From a virus: 64,000 nucleotides of DNA. The translations under genes were made by a program, and so were the position numbers. Location: positions 38,446 through 102,445 of IMG/VR virus record IMGVR_UViG_3300049001_000080. One strand, written 5' to 3'. This document shows, piece after piece, positions 47,940 to 56,679 of this stretch. The notes under the pieces were generated by a model that worked only from the letters and a program-made list of their open reading frames with translations, searched no databases and was not told the origin of the DNA. How positions within the stretch are numbered: position 1 is the stretch's first letter; each line of letters opens with the position of its first letter.

Positions 47940-50900
47940 TCACGAGACTAGGAACGCGACGCGCGGGGCGATGGAGATCGAGGTGGGCGTGCCGGCGGGC
48001 GACGGCAGCGCCCCGGTGGCGGAGGGGGTCGAGTAGCCGCACCCCTGGCTCGACAGCGAAGTGGGCGTGGTGGTGTTCAGGGCCATCAGCAGGGGTGTGC
48101 TGGTGGCCGTCCTCATCGTCGGCTGCGTGGTCACCACGTTCTGCACCGCGCCGCCGAACCAGTAGAGCCCGCGGGTCAGCCCGACGGTCAGGCCGGTGAC
48201 GGTCCGCATGCCGGTTGCCCCGTCTCCGGCCACCGTGCCGGCGTCCACCACCAGCACGCCCGGGAGCCCCGTCCCGTCGTCGGCGTAGACGCCGATCCGG
48301 AAGAGGGAGCCGGCCTCGCCGGCCGTCGTCACCTCGACGGCTATCGAGGTCAGGGTCACTGGCCGGTCGATGTAGTAGGGCACGAGGCGGAGCGTCCCGA
48401 CGCCGAGGGTGGCGAGGGTGGAGAAGACGCTGCCGGTCACGTGCCACCGGCCCGGCTGCGTGAAGAAGGGCGAGCGCGACGACGCCTCGTGCCAGGTGGT
48501 CCCGTCGTTCCACTCCAGCCCCCGGTCGGCCCGGAACCCGGCCTGGCCCGGCAGCACGAGGGCGGGGCGCCCGGCGGCGTTGTCCCAGGACGGGATCACG
48601 AGCTGGCCCGCGGAGCCGGGGAGGGAGAGCGCCGGCCGGTAGATCGACGCGCCGTTCCACCCCGCGGCGCCGCCGTAGTAGGGGACGGCGTGCCCCTCGG
48701 AGATGCTGCCGCCCTGGAAGGTGAGGTAGGTGACCTTCTCCACCCACAGCCCGTACTTGGGGTGCAGGTAGGAGGGGTTGCCGCCCCCGTCGTCGGCCTT
48801 GCCCTCGGTGGTGGTGCACCCGACGAAGGAGACCCGGTCCACGAGGTTCCCCGTGATCCCTCGCACGCGGATCGCGGCGAACTCCCCGATCGTGGTCATG
48901 TCGCCGAACCCGTCGCGGTTGAGCCTGCACCCGACGAACTGGATGTGGTGCAGGCTGCGGCCGGACGCCACGTCGACGTCGACCCCGTGCCCGGAGTTCG
49001 CGTCGGTCGAGCAGCCCACGAACGAGGCGTTGAGCAGGTTCCCGCGCAGGTGGATGCCCGGCGCCGAGGTGGTCACGGGCGCCGTCGGGTTGGCGGGGTC
49101 CCAGCCGGACCGCTCGAACCGGCACTCGGAGAAGTGCACCTCGCCGGAGGAGCCGGTGCTGTCGATGTTCAGCGCGCCGGACAGGCACCCGGTGATGATC
49201 AGGCCGATGAACCACACGTCGGTCCAGCTCGTGGAGCCGGTGCAGTTCGCCCCCCACCCGTGGCAGCCGCCGATGAAGACGTTCTTGAGCCGGGAGGCGA
49301 ACAGGCGCCCGCGGATGCCGTCGCCGCCGAAGCCGATGATCGCGACGTTGTCGACGACCATGTTGTTCTCGACGCCGCTGGGGTTGGCCAGCACGACGCC
49401 GTGGATGCTACCGACGTTGTTGCCGAGCAGGCTGATGTCCCGGATGCTGCCCGCCGTGTAGGAGCTGCCCGGCGCGAGCATGGCCGTCTGCGCGCTACCG
49501 GTCCTCATCTTGAGCGCGCAGGAGGTGGGCGGCGTCGTGGTGCTGTTGTAGCCCCAGTACCGGGAGGAGGGCTCGCACCCGAGGATGTGCGAGTACGCCG
49601 GCAGGGCGTGGCCGCCGTCGGTCATGTAGGTGCCGGCCGGGAAGAAGAGGACCCCGCCGCCGGCCGAGGTGATGGCGGCCAGCGCGGTGTTGATCGCCGC
49701 GGTGTCGTTGGTCGACCCGTCCCCCACGGCGCCGTAGTCCTTGGCGTTGAGGAAGAGGCTGCCCTTCGTCACCTTCGTCGCCAGGCCGGTGTCCACGTAG
49801 GACGTCGAGGCCCCGCTGCCGGCCCTCAGGGCGGGTGTGTAGGTCTTGCTGGTCCGGTCCCCGATGACGGTCAGCTCGGGCAGCAGCGGCGTCGTCTGGT
49901 GGCTGCCTAGGTCGTCCACCGCCGTCACCACGGCGCCGACGACCCCGCGGATGTCGACCATCGAGGTCCAGTGCAGCCTGATCCCGACGTCGGGAGCCTT
50001 GGAGCCGGCCGAGCCGTCGGTGTCCGAGACGGAGATCGACAGGCCGTCGATCGAGACGGGCGACGTGGGCAGGCTGGAGGAGCTCCCGATGATCTCCAGC
50101 GCGGCGTAGGTGGAGTCGCGGACGGTGGACGCCCCGCTCTGCCTCCCGTTGATGCCGTCCCTGTGCAGGCGGATGTTCGTGTAGACGTTGTTGCCGAACC
50201 CCCTGCGCAGGATGCGCATGCCGCACTTCTGGTTGCGGTCGGTGGAGAAGTTCGTGATCTGCACGCCGCCGGTCTGACCGAGGCCCTGGATGACGAGGCC
50301 GTTCCCGTTCCTGAACACGGCGCGGCAGGAGATCATGTGCGACTCGGCGCCGTCAGAGATGTTGAACCCGTCGCCGGTGGACGAGGTGCGGGTGGTGGCG
50401 CCGCGGGCCAGGCAGTCGAACATGACGCAGTCGGTGAAGCCAGACTCGAACCAGAAGGCGTGCGCGTCGCCGTCGCCGCGGACGGTGTAGTACTCGTGGC
50501 CGCGCCCGGCGTTGCCGCTGGCGTCGTCGAGCGTGTGCAGGGTCGAGCCGGTGATGTGGTAGACGTCCAGGCGCTCCAGCCTGACGTTCTGGACGTCGCC
50601 CTCGATCCGGAAGGCGTCCACCACCTGCCCGGTGGTCGCCAGGTTGTTGCCGTCCACGCTGAGCCCGACCACGGCGCCCGCGTAGTTGTCGACGCCCGAG
50701 CCGAGGTTGACCCCGAACTCGCTCAGTAGCTTGGAGGCGGTGAGGAACAGGAACACGGCCCGGCCGCTGAACGAGGACGCCGGCTGGATCATCACCCGCG
50801 CCGGGGCGGCGTAGGGCCAGCGCGGGGAGAAGTAGCCCTCGACCGTGACGGCGGGCTTCATCAGCAGCGGCGCGGTGACCTTGTAGGTGCCGGGCGGCAG

Positions 50901-52487
50901 GATGACCTTGCCGCCCTTGGGGCACGCGTCGATCAGCGCTTGCAGCGCGGCCGTGTCGTCGGTGGTGCCGTTGCCCGTGACCCCGTTGGCCTGGCTGTTG
51001 GCCATCGCCGTGTAGGGGCTGAGCGCGAGCGTGCCCGCAGCCGCCTGGGTGGCGCCCGTCCCCAGCGTGCGCAGGCTCGCCGTGCCTGCGGCGGCGTCCT
51101 TGATCGCGGACGAGACCTCCGCACCCCCGACCGCGCCCGCCGCGATGGTGGGCGCCGGGTAGCTCCCGGCGAGCGAGCCCGAGGCGCTGCCGCCCGGTGT
51201 GCGCGAGTCCGACAGGCGCGAGTCGTTGCCGGCCGCCGCCTGAGCGGCGCCCGTCCCGAGCGTCCTGAGCCCCGCGGTGCCGGCTGAGGGGTCCTTGATC
51301 GCGGACGCCACCTCTGTCCCGCCCACGGAGCCGGCCGCGAGCGTGGGGCTGGGGTACGTGCCCGCCAGGGAGCCGCCAGCGGTACCGCTCGGCGCCCGGG
51401 AGTCGGCCAGCCTGGCGTCGTTCCCCGCGGCGGCCTGCTGGGCTCCGGTGCCGAGGGTGCGCAGACCCGCTGTGCCGGCGACGGGGTCCTTGATGCCCGA
51501 GGCGACCTCGGTGCCGCCTACCGACCCAGCGGCCAGTGTGGGCGACGGGTAGGTGCCGGTCAGCGACCCACCGGCCGACCCACCGGGCGCCCGGGAGTCG
51601 GAGAGCCTCGCGTCGTTGCCGGCGGCGGCCTGGACGGACGAGGTACCCAGCGTGCGCAGGGAGGCCGTGCCTGCGGGGCCGTCTGTCGGCACGGCAGCGA
51701 CAGCAGCAGCGGCGGCCCCCGCCGCATCGGCGCCGATGCTGGCGGCCGTGATGGGGTCGGTGCCAGCGGCGGCGTGGGTCGACGCGTGCGAGAGGGGGGT
51801 GCGCGCGTCGGACAGCCGAGCGTCGTTGCCGGCCGTGGCCTGCGTCGATCCGGTGCCCAACGTGCGCAGGCCCGCCGTGCCGGCTGAGGGGTCGGCGGGC
51901 GGCGTGAGGTGGACGTGGTCGTCCCGCGCCGCGCTGGTGGCCACGCCGGGCGCGGCCACGCCCAGGGGCTGCGGCGTGGCGGAGCTGAGTGGCGGGTTGG
52001 CGGAGTGCGCGTGGCTTCCTACCGCAGCCTGCTGTGCTCCGGTACCGAGCGTGCGGAGGCCGGCCGTGCCGGCGACCGGGTCGGCTGGGGACGGCGGGTG
52101 CACGTGGTCCTCGTGGCCCGCGGAGGTCGAGGTGCCGGCCGCCGCTGTGCCGGGGCCGAGCGGCGTCGCCGAGCCGAGCGCGGGGCCGCCACCGCCAGCG
52201 TGGGAGTGGTCGCCGGGCGACGCCTGGCGGGAGCCCGCGCCCAGGGTCCGTAGCGACGGCGTGGTGGCGACGGCGTCGCTCGTGATCTCGGCGCCGCTGG
52301 ACTCGATCGGCGGGTCATCCGCAGACCCTAGGTCGACGATCCGGACCCCGACCCACCCGGCGGGCAGCTCCGCCCACTGCAACTCGGACAGCGTCACCAG
52401 GTCGCCTGGGCGGTGCACCTGGCCGTCGGGGAGCGTGATGCCGCGGTACTCCCCCGGTCGCGAGATGACCTGCACGAGCCTGCCCAT
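47940..52487 (-). CDS. Large tail fibre/tailspike with two beta-helix domains
   Basis: 1515 residues. 1-60: shared anchor module (MGRLVQVISRPGEYRG). About 60-480: seven LRTLG-type repeats with GNDARLSDSR and YPSPTLAAG motifs, a stretched stalk. About 490-850 and 905-1300: two pectate-lyase-3-like right-handed beta-helices, each opening NGTTDDTAALQALID / DGSTNDTAAINTALA and GGKVILPPGTYKV / GGVLFFPAGTYM, with many N-x-x-V-x-x-V rungs. The C-terminus is a beta-sandwich-like knob. Such tailspikes bind and often cut capsule or wall glycans. Catalytic residues cannot be assigned here. Confidence 0.9.
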   Translation of the reverse strand: MGRLVQVISRPGEYRGITLPDGQVHRPGDLVTLSELQWAELPAGWVGVRIVDLGSADDPPIESSGAEITSDAVATTPSLRTLGAGSRQASPGDHSHAGGGGPALGSATPLGPGTAAAGTSTSAGHEDHVHPPSPADPVAGTAGLRTLGTGAQQAAVGSHAHSANPPLSSATPQPLGVAAPGVATSAARDDHVHLTPPADPSAGTAGLRTLGTGSTQATAGNDARLSDARTPLSHASTHAAAGTDPITAASIGADAAGAAAAAVAAVPTDGPAGTASLRTLGTSSVQAAAGNDARLSDSRAPGGSAGGSLTGTYPSPTLAAGSVGGTEVASGIKDPVAGTAGLRTLGTGAQQAAAGNDARLADSRAPSGTAGGSLAGTYPSPTLAAGSVGGTEVASAIKDPSAGTAGLRTLGTGAAQAAAGNDSRLSDSRTPGGSASGSLAGSYPAPTIAAGAVGGAEVSSAIKDAAAGTASLRTLGTGATQAAAGTLALSPYTAMANSQANGVTGNGTTDDTAALQALIDACPKGGKVILPPGTYKVTAPLLMKPAVTVEGYFSPRWPYAAPARVMIQPASSFSGRAVFLFLTASKLLSEFGVNLGSGVDNYAGAVVGLSVDGNNLATTGQVVDAFRIEGDVQNVRLERLDVYHITGSTLHTLDDASGNAGRGHEYYTVRGDGDAHAFWFESGFTDCVMFDCLARGATTRTSSTGDGFNISDGAESHMISCRAVFRNGNGLVIQGLGQTGGVQITNFSTDRNQKCGMRILRRGFGNNVYTNIRLHRDGINGRQSGASTVRDSTYAALEIIGSSSSLPTSPVSIDGLSISVSDTDGSAGSKAPDVGIRLHWTSMVDIRGVVGAVVTAVDDLGSHQTTPLLPELTVIGDRTSKTYTPALRAGSGASTSYVDTGLATKVTKGSLFLNAKDYGAVGDGSTNDTAAINTALAAITSAGGGVLFFPAGTYMTDGGHALPAYSHILGCEPSSRYWGYNSTTTPPTSCALKMRTGSAQTAMLAPGSSYTAGSIRDISLLGNNVGSIHGVVLANPSGVENNMVVDNVAIIGFGGDGIRGRLFASRLKNVFIGGCHGWGANCTGSTSWTDVWFIGLIITGCLSGALNIDSTGSSGEVHFSECRFERSGWDPANPTAPVTTSAPGIHLRGNLLNASFVGCSTDANSGHGVDVDVASGRSLHHIQFVGCRLNRDGFGDMTTIGEFAAIRVRGITGNLVDRVSFVGCTTTEGKADDGGGNPSYLHPKYGLWVEKVTYLTFQGGSISEGHAVPYYGGAAGWNGASIYRPALSLPGSAGQLVIPSWDNAAGRPALVLPGQAGFRADRGLEWNDGTTWHEASSRSPFFTQPGRWHVTGSVFSTLATLGVGTLRLVPYYIDRPVTLTSIAVEVTTAGEAGSLFRIGVYADDGTGLPGVLVVDAGTVAGDGATGMRTVTGLTVGLTRGLYWFGGAVQNVVTTQPTMRTATSTPLLMALNTTTPTSLSSQGCGYSTPSATGALPSPAGTPTSISIAPRVAFLVS
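51020..52270. repeat. Repeated LRTLG-coding modules in the tailspike stalk
   Basis: Seven copies of a segment encoding G-T-A-G/S-LRTLG-T-G, three of which continue into GTYPSPTLAAG-type and GGTEVASAIKDP-type units. Copies are similar but not identical in DNA. Three more copies of the LRTLG/LRALG unit occur in the neighbouring fibre gene, so the arrays could recombine. Confidence 0.75.
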
Positions 52488-52513
52488 CGATCCTCCCCGT
52501 CAGCGGTCGAGCG

Positions 52514-53683
52514 TCACGGCGTCGGCGCGCCGTAGTTCAGCGCGCGCCAGCGCATCGGGTAGTCGGTGCTGTAGTACAACTTGCCGCTCGCCGCGCTCTT
52601 GTGGCCCAGCCCGAACGTCACCTGGCCGCTGGACAGGTGGCCGGAGGCGACGACCAGGCCGCCGTACCAGCCGCGCGGGCTCAGGGTCGGGTACAGCGCC
52701 GGGTCGCCCTCGGTGGCCGGCGTCGCGGTCTCCGTGCTCGCGTACCAGACCGCGGAGCCGCCGACGTACACCGCCACGTCGAACAGCAGCGCGGTGTCGC
52801 TCCTGTTGGTCAGCAGAGACAGGAGCACCTCGACGTAGTCGCCCACGACGGCGTCGATGGCCAGCGTCCCGACGGGCGTGTAGCGGGCCCACGCGCCGCT
52901 GGTGCTCGTGGGCGTGTCGCCGCCTGCCGACCCGGAGGTGACCAGCGCGCGGACCAGCCGGGGGCCGGCGGGGGTGTGCGTGTGGCCGGTGGCCGAGGCC
53001 CCGATCGCTGCGGGCGTCACCGGGTCGGCGCCGGCCGACGCGTGGCTGGCGGCGTGCGCGATCGGCGTGCGCGAGTCCGAGAGGCGGCCGTCGTTGCCGG
53101 CGGCGGCCGTGGTGCCCGACGTGCCCAGCGCCCGCAGCGCCGGTGTGCCCGCCGAGCCGCCGGAGGGGATGGCTGCCACCGCCGTGGCGGCCGTGCCGGC
53201 GGGGTCGTAGGTGCCGGAGTGCGTGTGGTTGCCGGCCGCCGCGGTAGTCGAGGTCGCCCCCAGCGTCCGCAGCCCCGCCGTCCCGGCAGCCGGGTCGGTC
53301 GCTGGTGCGGCGTGCACGTGGTCCTCGTGGCTGGCGGCGTCCGCCGTACCTGCGGCAGCCACGCCTAGCGGCTGCGGCGTCGCCGTGCCCACCGAGGCGC
53401 CGGAGCCACCTCCGCCGCCAGCGTGCGTGTGGTTCCCCGCAGCGGCCTGGGTAGCTCCTGAGCCCAGCGTGCGCAGGGATCCGGTGCCTGCGGCGGCGTC
53501 GGTCGGCGGCTCGGTGGGGTAGGAGGTCGGCCCCAGGTCGGTGACCATCGTGCCGATCCAGCCGGAGGGCACCAGGGCGTACTGGGGGTCGGACAGCACC
53601 ACCTGCTCGCCGGGGCGGTGCACGACCCCGTCCGGCAGCATCACGGCCCGCCGGTCGGCCATCACCTGCACCAGGCGCCCCAC
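52514..53683 (-). CDS. Tail fibre protein, paralogue of the tailspike N-terminus
   Basis: 389 residues, GTG 53683. Same anchor (MGRLVQVMADRRAVMLPDG) and stalk repeats (SLRTLGSGATQAAAGNHTH, GLRTLGATSTTAAAG, ALRALGTSG) as the next gene, then SASAGADPVTPAAIGA-type repeats and a C-terminal beta-sandwich knob of about 150 residues (LAIDAVVGDYVEVLLSLL, TALLFDVAVYVGGSAVWYAS). No enzyme motif. A second adhesin on the same tail position is likely. Confidence 0.87.
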   Translation of the reverse strand: MGRLVQVMADRRAVMLPDGVVHRPGEQVVLSDPQYALVPSGWIGTMVTDLGPTSYPTEPPTDAAAGTGSLRTLGSGATQAAAGNHTHAGGGGGSGASVGTATPQPLGVAAAGTADAASHEDHVHAAPATDPAAGTAGLRTLGATSTTAAAGNHTHSGTYDPAGTAATAVAAIPSGGSAGTPALRALGTSGTTAAAGNDGRLSDSRTPIAHAASHASAGADPVTPAAIGASATGHTHTPAGPRLVRALVTSGSAGGDTPTSTSGAWARYTPVGTLAIDAVVGDYVEVLLSLLTNRSDTALLFDVAVYVGGSAVWYASTETATPATEGDPALYPTLSPRGWYGGLVVASGHLSSGQVTFGLGHKSAASGKLYYSTDYPMRWRALNYGAPTP

Positions 53684-53684
53684 C

Positions 53685-55829
53685 TCAGACCGCCTCCTCG
53701 TCGTCGACCGCGGCGGGCCGGCGCCCGACGTGCCACGGGCCGTCGATCAGTGTGCCGCTCACCCTCACCCGCCGGCCGTCGCCGTCGAGCACCACGCGGG
53801 GGTCGTCCACGTCGTCCCCGGGCTCGACGGGCGTCGCCGAGCCGGCCACCGGCATGCCGGCCCGCATCTCGTCGCTCTCGGGTGGGCGGGCCTGGTTGCG
53901 GGGCAGCCGTACGAGCCCGCCGGGGTCGGGCTCTCCCGCGACCCCGGCGGGCAGCTCCGTGGGCACGCCCGCGGGCATCATCAGGGCGTCCGGCGTGGGC
54001 GCCAGCGTCACGGGCGGCACGCTGTCCACGCCGAGCTGAGGGACCCGCGCGCCCATCCCGCCCTGCTGGAGCGCGGCCTGCTGGGCCGCCGCGTCGGAGA
54101 TCTCGGCGGCGTTGATCGGCTTGGGGTCGAAGTCCTCGCGCAGGTCCGGCGGGATGGGCAGCCCCTTGGCCTTGAGCGCCCGGTAGGTCTCGCGCCTGGT
54201 CTCCTGCGCCTCGACCGCGAGGCGGACCTGCTCGTCGCGGGTGGTCTCCACCTCGTCGTCGAGGTCCACGGGCACGTTGAGCAGGCGGGTGCGCATCGAG
54301 ATCGGCACGCCAGCGGCCCTCAGGGCCTCGTAGAACTGCCGTGTCACCTCGTCATCACGCATGTTCATCGAGGCGAACTCGGCGGTAGGTATCAGCAGCT
54401 TCGGACGCTCCTCGACCCTCTTGGAGCCGTCCTCGTCGACGACTAGGACCTCCTCGTTGACCACGTAGCGCTTGCCCCCGCGCTCCTCGTAGTCGTAGTG
54501 GCCCTGGGCCTCGGCGACCACGAGCATCCGCTGGCGCATCAGCCGCTTGTGCTGCCGCTGGAAGGTCGTCAGCAGTTGCGTCACTAGATCCCTATTGAGC
54601 GCATCTGCCGCGTATGTCTCTCCTGTCCCGGCGCCCGTCAGCGCCGTCTTGGACAGGCCGAACGCCTGGAGCTTCTTGTCCTCCAGCCGCTCGAAGTCGG
54701 CGTCGAGGTTGGGCATCGTCTCGCGCCCGAACACTGTGTCCATCTGGGTGGCGAAGTGGGTGACCATCACGCGGAAGTCGGCCGCCAGCGCCGCGTCGAG
54801 GCCCTCCTCGAACGCGGTCAGGTCGTCCGGCGTCGGCACCCAGGGCTTGTCGGTGCCGAGGTCCTGCGCGCTGGCGCCGAGCCGGGCCAGCACCAACGGG
54901 GTGTAGAGGCGGTCGCTGATCGCGTCCTGGGCGGCGTTGAGCATCTCCTCCTGGATCGCCGGCCGCAGCGCGCGGGTCAGGATCGGGATGCCCCGCGGGC
55001 TGAACGTGTCGCCCTTGAACCGATACTGGTGCAGCAGGGTCGAGCTGACCGGCATCCGGGCGTCCTCGCCGGTGTAGTACCGCAGCTCGGGGTAGGACTG
55101 CATCAGCTTCGTGTACTCCCACGCCGGCTGACCCGAGCGCAGCACGTTGCGGAGCGTCTCCGGCAGCCGGATCGAGTAGCGCGGGTCGCGCAGGAACGGC
55201 GACCGCTCCACGAACACGTCGTCCGGGTCGATCAGCTCGTCGGCCTCCCAGACCCCCAGCATCTCGTTGAACGACCCCAGGGGCCACGCCTCGCCCACAC
55301 ACCAGTACTCGCGGCCTATGTCGACCAGGAAGTCCTCGTAGTCGAGCTGGTCCAGCAGCAACGATGAGTAGAAATCTACCAACTTGCCGTCTTTGCACCG
55401 AAGCTCAAGGCCGAGCACCGGGTACCGCGAGTAGATGTCGATCACGGAGCTGAGCGTGCTGTCGGAGCGGTAGATGAACCGGCACCACTCGCGCAGCCGG
55501 ACCAGCTCCTCGGGCGACCTGATGTCGTAGGGCAGCATCGAGTCGCGCCAGTACCACATCGGGTCGCGCGGTCGCTGGGTGGCGAAGCTGACGTCGCCCC
55601 CGCCCCCGCCGACGGCCGCGGTGCGACGCCGGGACGAGATCCGGCTCAGCCGCATCTTGGTCGCCTCGGACCAGTCGGTCGGCGACGGGCCCTGACGACC
55701 TCGGCTCAGGGCGTCGGCCACGTCCTGGCCGGTGACCGCCCGGCGCACGTCGGCCGCGCCGCGGGCGACGATGACCCCCGAGTCACGCGTAGAGAGGCCG
55801 CGCCGGTCCTTGACCTCGAAGCCCGCCAC
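53685..55829 (-). CDS. Portal protein
   Basis: 714 residues, GTG 55829. The protein has the portal layout: basic/disordered N-term (1-95), then RDPMWYWRDSMLPYDIRSPEEL, clip/stem region (SYPELRYYTGEDARMPVSSTLLH, FKGDTFSPRGIPILTRALRP), helical crown (TYAADALNRDLVTQLLTTFQRQHKRLMRQRMLV) and a long Pro/Ala-rich C-terminus. Portals form a dodecameric ring at one vertex through which DNA enters. It follows zinc-finger proteins and precedes the fibre genes; no terminase is seen nearby. Confidence 0.85.
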   Translation of the reverse strand: MAGFEVKDRRGLSTRDSGVIVARGAADVRRAVTGQDVADALSRGRQGPSPTDWSEATKMRLSRISSRRRTAAVGGGGGDVSFATQRPRDPMWYWRDSMLPYDIRSPEELVRLREWCRFIYRSDSTLSSVIDIYSRYPVLGLELRCKDGKLVDFYSSLLLDQLDYEDFLVDIGREYWCVGEAWPLGSFNEMLGVWEADELIDPDDVFVERSPFLRDPRYSIRLPETLRNVLRSGQPAWEYTKLMQSYPELRYYTGEDARMPVSSTLLHQYRFKGDTFSPRGIPILTRALRPAIQEEMLNAAQDAISDRLYTPLVLARLGASAQDLGTDKPWVPTPDDLTAFEEGLDAALAADFRVMVTHFATQMDTVFGRETMPNLDADFERLEDKKLQAFGLSKTALTGAGTGETYAADALNRDLVTQLLTTFQRQHKRLMRQRMLVVAEAQGHYDYEERGGKRYVVNEEVLVVDEDGSKRVEERPKLLIPTAEFASMNMRDDEVTRQFYEALRAAGVPISMRTRLLNVPVDLDDEVETTRDEQVRLAVEAQETRRETYRALKAKGLPIPPDLREDFDPKPINAAEISDAAAQQAALQQGGMGARVPQLGVDSVPPVTLAPTPDALMMPAGVPTELPAGVAGEPDPGGLVRLPRNQARPPESDEMRAGMPVAGSATPVEPGDDVDDPRVVLDGDGRRVRVSGTLIDGPWHVGRRPAAVDDEEAV

Positions 55830-55835
55830 TCGGCA

Positions 55836-55860
55836 CCCTCCCAGCCCTTAGGGCGGAGGG
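55836..55860 (-). terminator. Hairpin before the portal gene
   Basis: CCCTCC/GGAGGG and GCCC/GGGC stems stacked with a TTA loop. On the minus strand it overlaps the portal leader (GGGAGGG before GTG 55829), so it may tune translation as well as end transcription. Confidence 0.45.
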
Positions 55861-55878
55861 CGGGGTCAGGCGGCAGGT

Positions 55879-56673
55879 CTAGGAGGCGGCGTCGGCCCGG
55901 ACCTGCTCCAGCACCGGCTCGGCGTACCCGCTCTCGACCAGCGCGAGGTGCCGGAGGTACTGCGCCACGCTCAGCTCGCCGCCGGTCGAGGTGCGCAGCG
56001 TCGAGCCCTTGCCCCTGAGGAACGCCGGCACGTCGCCGTCGTCGTCCTGGTCGTCCGGTGGCGCGCCGTCCTGCTCCTGGTCGGGCGGCTGCGACGGGTC
56101 GACCTCGCCGGCCGGTAGCTGCCCGGGCACCTCGTCTCCAGGTGCGCCGGGGTCCGCGCCGGGCTGGCCGGGCGGGTAGGGCTGACCGTCGACCGTCTGG
56201 GGCATGGCCGGGAACTTGGGTTGGAGGCGGACGGTGTAGGTCCGGTCGCAGTACCCGCAGTTGATCGAGCCGTCCGAGGTCGCCACCGTCTGGCCGCTGC
56301 CGCACCACGCACAGTGCGCCGGTGCCATGTCGTCGTCCGACTCGTGCGCGACCGTGAGGAGGCCGGAGGTGTGCTCGTGGCCGGAGTGCGGTGCCCAGGC
56401 GAACATCTTGCCCACCTCGTGCAGGCCGACGTGCAGGCCGCGCAGGTCGTCGGGGTGCGCCGAGTCCATCTCCTCCGCCGACCAGCCGTGCTCATCGGCG
56501 AGGTGGCGGCGCGCCTCGTCAGGCGTCATCTGGTACCCCGCGGTGCGCGCGGCCCACGCTGGCTGTACGCCGGCCTGGTGGCAGTGCGGGCACACCAGCA
56601 GCCCGTCCGGCGAGCGCTCGCGCGCCAGCCGGCGGGGGATGGACCCGCCGCACCGCTCGCACCGCCTGTCCAC
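55879..56673 (-). CDS. Zinc-ribbon protein of the head cluster
   Basis: 264 residues. Two metal modules: CERC/CPHC (Cys5, 8, 28, 31) and CAWC/CGYC (about 120-145), each a classic zinc ribbon, separated by a helical domain (MTPDEARRHLADEHGWSAEEM, LRGLHVGLHEVGKMFAW). C-terminal 100 residues: Pro/Asp-rich linker then VAQYLRHLALVESGYAEPVLEQV helix. A nucleic-acid or protein-binding role near the portal is inferred. Confidence 0.8.
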   Translation of the reverse strand: MDRRCERCGGSIPRRLARERSPDGLLVCPHCHQAGVQPAWAARTAGYQMTPDEARRHLADEHGWSAEEMDSAHPDDLRGLHVGLHEVGKMFAWAPHSGHEHTSGLLTVAHESDDDMAPAHCAWCGSGQTVATSDGSINCGYCDRTYTVRLQPKFPAMPQTVDGQPYPPGQPGADPGAPGDEVPGQLPAGEVDPSQPPDQEQDGAPPDDQDDDGDVPAFLRGKGSTLRTSTGGELSVAQYLRHLALVESGYAEPVLEQVRADAAS

Positions 56674-56679
56674 GAGCGC

